Shown here piece by piece: positions 34,741 through 38,082 of a stretch of 38,082 nucleotides of DNA. The stretch spans positions 1 to 38,082 of the forward strand of contig JADZAQ010000016.1 in the NCBI GenBank assembly GCA_020852555.1, in the 5' to 3' direction. This stretch comes from Burkholderiales bacterium (GTDB lineage Bacteria; Pseudomonadota; Gammaproteobacteria; Burkholderiales; Casimicrobiaceae). The notes beneath the pieces are model-generated. The model searched no databases, was not told the origin of the DNA, and saw only the letters and a list, made by a program, of their open reading frames with translations. Each line of letters opens with the position of its first letter. Positions within the stretch are counted from its first letter, which is position 1. The translations under genes and the position numbers were made by a program.

Positions 34741-36480
34741 CTACAACGCGTTGAGCTTGTCGACCAGCGAGGCGACGCGGTCGGCGCTGGGCGCGCGGCG
34801 AATGCGATCGACGATCGATTTCATCGCGGCAACCTCGCTCGTCAGCACGCGCTGCTTGATGGCGAGAAGCTCCGCGGGGTGCATCGAGAAATGGCGCAGT
34901 CCGAGTCCCAGCAGCAAGCGGGTCAGCGTGATCTCCCCCGCCATCTCGCCGCACACGGCAATGGGCTTGCCGGCCTTGGTGGCGGTGGTGATCGCCTGCG
35001 CGAGCAGGCGCACCACGGCCGGATGCAGCGGGTCGTACAGATGCGCGACGGCCTCGTCGGAACGATCGACCGCGAGCGTGTACTGGATGAGATCGTTGGT
35101 GCCCACCGACAGGAAATCGAGCTTGGCAAGGAAGGGATCCATCGCGATGACCGCAGCCGGGATCTCGATCATGCCGCCAACCTCGACGGCGGCGTCGAAT
35201 GGCACACCCTGATCGTCCAGGCTCGCCTTGGCTTCGGCGATCGCCGCGAGCGTCTGGTCGATCTCCGCGCTCGAGGCCAGCATCGGCACCAGGATGCGCA
35301 GCTTGCCGTAGTGCGACGCGCGCAGCAGCGCCCGCAACTGCGTCTGGAAGAGTCGCGGCTCGGCGAGGCAGAAACGAACCGCACGCAGCCCCAGTGCCGG
35401 ATTGGCGGCGACGCGCGCGAGGCCGGCGAGCCCTTCGGCCTGCTTGTCCGCGCCGAGGTCGAAGGTCCGGATCGTGACCGGCTGCCCGTTCATGCCGGCC
35501 AGCACGGTGCGATACGCCTCGAACTGCTCGTCCTCCGACGGCAATCCGTCGCGGTTGAGGAACAGGAACTCGGAGCGAAAGAGGCCGATGCCCGTGGCGC
35601 CGTTGTCGAGCGCCGCCGCGAGGTCGTCCGGCAGCTCGATGTTGGCGTAAAGCTCGACCGCGACGCCGTCGATCGTCTCCGCCTTCTTGCTGCGCAGGCG
35701 CTTGAGCTTTTGCCGCTCCAGCGCGAGTTCGGTCTGCTTCAGCCGGTACTCGGCGAGCACGGCGCGGTCCGGGTTGACGATCACCACGCCCGCATCCCCA
35801 TCGACGATGACGAGCTCGCTGTCGCGGATCAACTGCCGTGCGTTGTGCGTGGCGACCACCGCCGGCACGTTCAGGCTGCGGGCGACGATCGCGGTATGCG
35901 ACGTGGCGCCACCGATGTCGGTGAGGAACGCGCCGTAATGCCGGGACTTGAACTGGATCACGTCGGCGGGGGACAGGTCGTGTGCCACGAGCACGGTCTG
36001 CTCCTCGGCGACCGGCGCCGGCAGCGGACCGGGTTTGCCGAGGAGACGCTTGAGGACCCGTTCGCCCACCTGGACGACGTCCTGCTTGCGCTCCCGCAGG
36101 TACGCATCGTCCATCTGCTCGAACTGCTCGACCAGCACGCCAAGCTGTAGGGTAAGCGCCCACTCCGCATTGCAGCGTTGCTCGGCGATGGTCTTCTTCG
36201 GAGCCTCGGAAAGCCCGGGGTCGGCGAGGATCATCGAATGCACGCGCAGGAGCGGGGCAAACTCGCTCGCGCCATCGGCGCCCATGGCACCCGTGCGCAG
36301 GCTCTCGAGCTCACGCTGCACCTCGTCGACCGCGTGTGCGAAGCGGGCGATCTCGGCGTCGACCCGGGCCACCGGGATCGTGTAGTGCGCCACCTCGAGC
36401 GTGGCGTGCGAGACGAGCTGGACGCGCCCGATGGCGATGCCACCGGACACGCCGACGCCATTGAGCGCGAAGCTGACCAT
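34741..36480 (-). CDS. ptsI: Phosphoenolpyruvate-protein phosphotransferase (EI)
   Basis: EI takes phosphate from PEP and passes it to HPr in the cytoplasm. The 579-residue protein has an N-terminal HPr-binding/phosphohistidine domain with His195 in GGATSHTAIVA, the linker EQLIRDSE-type region, and a TIM-barrel C-terminus: GIGLFRSEFLFLNRDGLPSE, EVGGMIEIPAA, DFLSVGTNDLIQYTLAVDRS and CGEMAGE with the catalytic Cys. ATG 36480. It is last in the EIIA-HPr-HPr-EI row, 23 bases after the second HPr. No EIIB or EIIC lies nearby, so the set is probably regulatory. Confidence 0.95.
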   Translation of the reverse strand: MVSFALNGVGVSGGIAIGRVQLVSHATLEVAHYTIPVARVDAEIARFAHAVDEVQRELESLRTGAMGADGASEFAPLLRVHSMILADPGLSEAPKKTIAEQRCNAEWALTLQLGVLVEQFEQMDDAYLRERKQDVVQVGERVLKRLLGKPGPLPAPVAEEQTVLVAHDLSPADVIQFKSRHYGAFLTDIGGATSHTAIVARSLNVPAVVATHNARQLIRDSELVIVDGDAGVVIVNPDRAVLAEYRLKQTELALERQKLKRLRSKKAETIDGVAVELYANIELPDDLAAALDNGATGIGLFRSEFLFLNRDGLPSEDEQFEAYRTVLAGMNGQPVTIRTFDLGADKQAEGLAGLARVAANPALGLRAVRFCLAEPRLFQTQLRALLRASHYGKLRILVPMLASSAEIDQTLAAIAEAKASLDDQGVPFDAAVEVGGMIEIPAAVIAMDPFLAKLDFLSVGTNDLIQYTLAVDRSDEAVAHLYDPLHPAVVRLLAQAITTATKAGKPIAVCGEMAGEITLTRLLLGLGLRHFSMHPAELLAIKQRVLTSEVAAMKSIVDRIRRAPSADRVASLVDKLNAL

Positions 36481-36503
36481 TCAGCGACGCACCCGACAGG
36501 CTG

Positions 36504-36773
36504 CTAGCCCCGTTCGCCGAAGCCGTCGTGGAAGAGCGCCGTAATCGCCTGCATCGCGGCGACCTCGTCCGGCCCGTCGACCTCGATGCGCACCGTGGCC
36601 CCGACCGACGCGGTGAGCAGCATCACCGCGACGATGCTGCGCGCGCTCGCCCGCTTGCCCTTCACCTGGAGCGATACCGTGGAACGAAACGTCGACGCGA
36701 TCTGCACCAGCCGCGCGCAGGCGCGGGCGTGCAGACCAAGCGGATTGCTGATGGGAACGGAACGAATCTGCAT
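36504..36773 (-). CDS. HPr-family phosphocarrier protein, second copy
   Basis: An 89-residue HPr paralogue. It keeps the active His15 (LGLHARACA) with Arg17 and Ser46 (ASARSIVAV), the HPr-kinase site, so it could be phosphorylated at both. It differs from the first copy in about half its residues (STFRSTVSLQ, VEVDG-like IEVDGPDEV), so the duplication is old. It lies 23 bases from ptsI and 265 bases after the first HPr gene. The role of a second HPr here is unknown. Confidence 0.9.
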   Translation of the reverse strand: MQIRSVPISNPLGLHARACARLVQIASTFRSTVSLQVKGKRASARSIVAVMLLTASVGATVRIEVDGPDEVAAMQAITALFHDGFGERG

Positions 36774-36968
36774 GGGACACCGCGCGAGGATCGACCGGCC
36801 GTGCGCACCATGCCACACGCCGCGATCCATCGTTGATCGCCGAGCGCTGCGATTGGTTCCGCGATCCGTTCGCCGCCGGCACGCCGCGCGTTGGCCGTCT
36901 CGGGGCAACCCCACCCGTCATCACCCGCACCCGCTGGTCGCGCAGGGCGCCGGTCGACGCAGGACAAA

Positions 36969-36998
36969 CGGCGAGCACGGCAGCGCCGGTGCTCGCCG
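36969..36998 (-). terminator. Terminator-like hairpin between the two HPr genes
   Basis: CGGCGAGCAC and GTGCTCGCCG pair perfectly over ten bases around a ten-base loop. On the minus strand the stem is followed by TTTGTCCT. It lies about 40 bases after the first HPr stop. The T-run is short, so termination may be partial. Confidence 0.55.
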
Positions 36999-37038
36999 CC
37001 GGGTCTGTCGCGCCGCGCTCCGCTCGCATCGTGGACGC

Positions 37039-37308
37039 CTATTGACCCTCGCCGAAACAATCGCCGATGAGCGCGACGATCGCAGCCATCGCGTCGTGCT
37101 CGTCGGGCCCCTCGGTCTCGATCAGCACCTTCGACCCCTTGCCCGCGGCGAGCATCATCACGCCCATGATGCTCTTCGCATTCACCTTCCGCCCATTGCG
37201 TGACATCTGGATCTCGCTGCGGTAGCGCGCCGCGACTTGGGTGAGCTTGGCCGACGCCCGCGCGTGCAGACCCAGCTTGTTGACGATCTCAACCTCTCGC
37301 TGCTGCAT
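37039..37308 (-). CDS. ptsH: HPr phosphocarrier protein
   Basis: An 89-residue canonical HPr. His15 in KLGLHARASAK, Ser46 in VNAKSIMGVMML and the tail EHDAMAAIVALIGDCFGEG match betaproteobacterial HPr closely. It carries phosphate from EI to EIIA, and its Ser46 is a target of HPr kinase where hprK exists. The ATG at 37308 overlaps the EIIA gene by 20 bases. Confidence 0.95.
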   Translation of the reverse strand: MQQREVEIVNKLGLHARASAKLTQVAARYRSEIQMSRNGRKVNAKSIMGVMMLAAGKGSKVLIETEGPDEHDAMAAIVALIGDCFGEGQ

Positions 37309-37702
37309 GGGCTGCGTCGAGCTCGATGTGCAGCACGCCGTCGCGGCCGCCCGAAACGGCCTTGGCGATCATGGTCTCCATGCCCTGCGCACGGTAGGTG
37401 AACGCCCGCACGAGCATCGGCAGGTTGACGCCCGAGATCACCTCGACATGCCCGGACTTGGACAACTTCCCGGCGAGGTTGCAGGGCGTGGCGCCGCAGA
37501 TGTCGGAGAAGATCACCACGCCCTCACCGCTGTCGAGCCGATGCAATGCCTCGCGCGCCGCCGGAAGCAGGGCCAGCGGGTCGTCGGAAGCGGCCACCGA
37601 GAACGCCTCGAACTGCGGCGGACGCGAGCCGAGCACATGGGTGACCGCCTCGACGAGGCTCGCGGGCAGCGCATCGTGGGCGAGGATGAGCACTCCGATC
37701 AT
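37289..37702 (-). CDS. PTS EIIA component, mannose/fructose family
   Basis: A 137-residue EIIA of the mannose family. The phosphorylated His is His9 (GVLILAHDALPASLV), followed by GEGVVIFSDICGATPCN, with the DxxGATPxN segment typical of the fold, and VISGVNLPMLVRAF. It stands alone, with no EIIB, C or D, like the regulatory EIIA of betaproteobacteria linked to control of carbon storage. ATG 37702. Confidence 0.92.
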   Translation of the reverse strand: MIGVLILAHDALPASLVEAVTHVLGSRPPQFEAFSVAASDDPLALLPAAREALHRLDSGEGVVIFSDICGATPCNLAGKLSKSGHVEVISGVNLPMLVRAFTYRAQGMETMIAKAVSGGRDGVLHIELDAAHAAARG

Positions 37703-37830
37703 GGCCCGAAAATGGTAGCACGCAGCGCGCCGGGATGGCGCGGTCGCCGGCCGCGTCGACCTCCCAGCAGAGCCGCTCGCGTCCCGAGGATCCGGCCGAG
37801 CGCGCGCCCGGACCGGGCACCGCGAAAGCG

Positions 37831-38082
37831 CTACGCCCCCGCCGCCGCCAGCAGCGTCTGCGTGTACGCCTCGCGCGGCGCGGTGAAGAGCGCCTCGGCT
37901 TCACCTTCCTCGACGATCCGCCCGTCCTTCATGACGAGCACGCGGTGCGCCATCGCGCGGACCACGGCGAGATCGTGGCTGATGAAGATGTAGCTCATGC
38001 CGTACTTCGTCTGCAGGTCGACGAGGAGCCGCAGGACCTGCTGCTGCACCGAGACGTCGAGCGCCGAGGTGGGCTCGTCGAG
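37831..38082 (-). CDS. Oligopeptide-type ABC transporter ATPase, C-terminal part
   Basis: Only the last 83 codons are in the window; the gene continues past its right edge. Walker [21 protein letters not shown], the switch His in [16 protein letters not shown], and [19 protein letters not shown] are seen. The ending [11 protein letters not shown] is like that of the dipeptide/oligopeptide importers, in particular the double-ATPase YejF type. Nothing can be said of its partners. Confidence 0.88.
   Translation of the reverse strand, partial: LDEPTSALDVSVQQQVLRLLVDLQTKYGMSYIFISHDLAVVRAMAHRVLVMKDGRIVEEGEAEALFTAPREAYTQTLLAAAGA

Noticed and set aside
32851-36150. 1099-codon open frame on the plus strand
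   Set aside because: It runs antisense to metXW and ptsI, which are certain. Its translation is Arg/Gly/Ala/Val-rich with no recognisable domain, as expected from high GC at third codon positions.
36774-36830. TGGCAT-like sequence upstream of the second HPr gene as a sigma54 promoter
   Set aside because: The -12 element is not TTGC(A/T) and the spacing is off, so there is no real match.

Overview
The window is a gene-dense, GC-rich stretch of bacterial chromosome, most likely from a betaproteobacterium (Burkholderiales-like; order uncertain). Pointers are the regulatory PTS set (mannose-type EIIA, HPr, EI without EIIB/EIIC), the MetX/MetW route to methionine, a Bug-type solute receptor, the divergent pyrE / exodeoxyribonuclease III pair, DUF4124 and DUF3300/DUF2950 envelope proteins, and codons rich in G/C at position 3. 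No rRNA, tRNA, CRISPR array, insertion sequence or prophage gene was seen.

Layout. 1-2.2 kb: gatB end to end with a secreted DUF333-DUF333-MliC protein. 2.3-5.4 kb (minus): a MazE/MazF toxin-antitoxin pair behind a perfect 22-bp palindrome, then a DUF456 membrane protein and a TPR/GT41 glycosyltransferase whose frame is broken at a run of 12 G. 5.5-13 kb: housekeeping genes: ettA, a DUF4124 protein, pyrE, exodeoxyribonuclease III, yheS, pssA and rnk. 12.9-17.2 kb (minus): ampG and two coupled M16 peptidase genes. 17.2-22.1 kb: an acid-catabolism region with an intact enolase-superfamily dehydratase between two deletion-damaged genes (a 2-hydroxyacid dehydrogenase and a GntR regulator), a Bug receptor, an RraA-like aldolase and a divergent IclR regulator with an operator-like repeat over its start codon.

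22.2-28.5 kb is the most interesting block: a LysR regulator divergent from an Fe-dependent alcohol dehydrogenase, a complete TRAP transporter (small permease, large permease, Tat-type binding protein) and a phosphonoacetaldehyde-hydrolase-like HAD enzyme. Read together they suggest uptake of a small hydroxy-phosphonate (2-hydroxyethylphosphonate is my best guess), oxidation to the aldehyde, and C-P bond hydrolysis. This is an inference from family and order.

28.7-31.2 kb: a coupled DUF3300/DUF2950 pair. 31.2-32.6 kb: two consecutive Phd-like antitoxin / PIN toxin modules. 32.7-34.5 kb: a single-frame MetX-MetW fusion. 34.7-37.7 kb: EIIA, two HPr genes in tandem separated by a terminator-like hairpin, and EI. 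The window ends inside an oligopeptide-type ABC ATPase gene. Nearly everything is in short operons with ATGA/GTGA overlaps.
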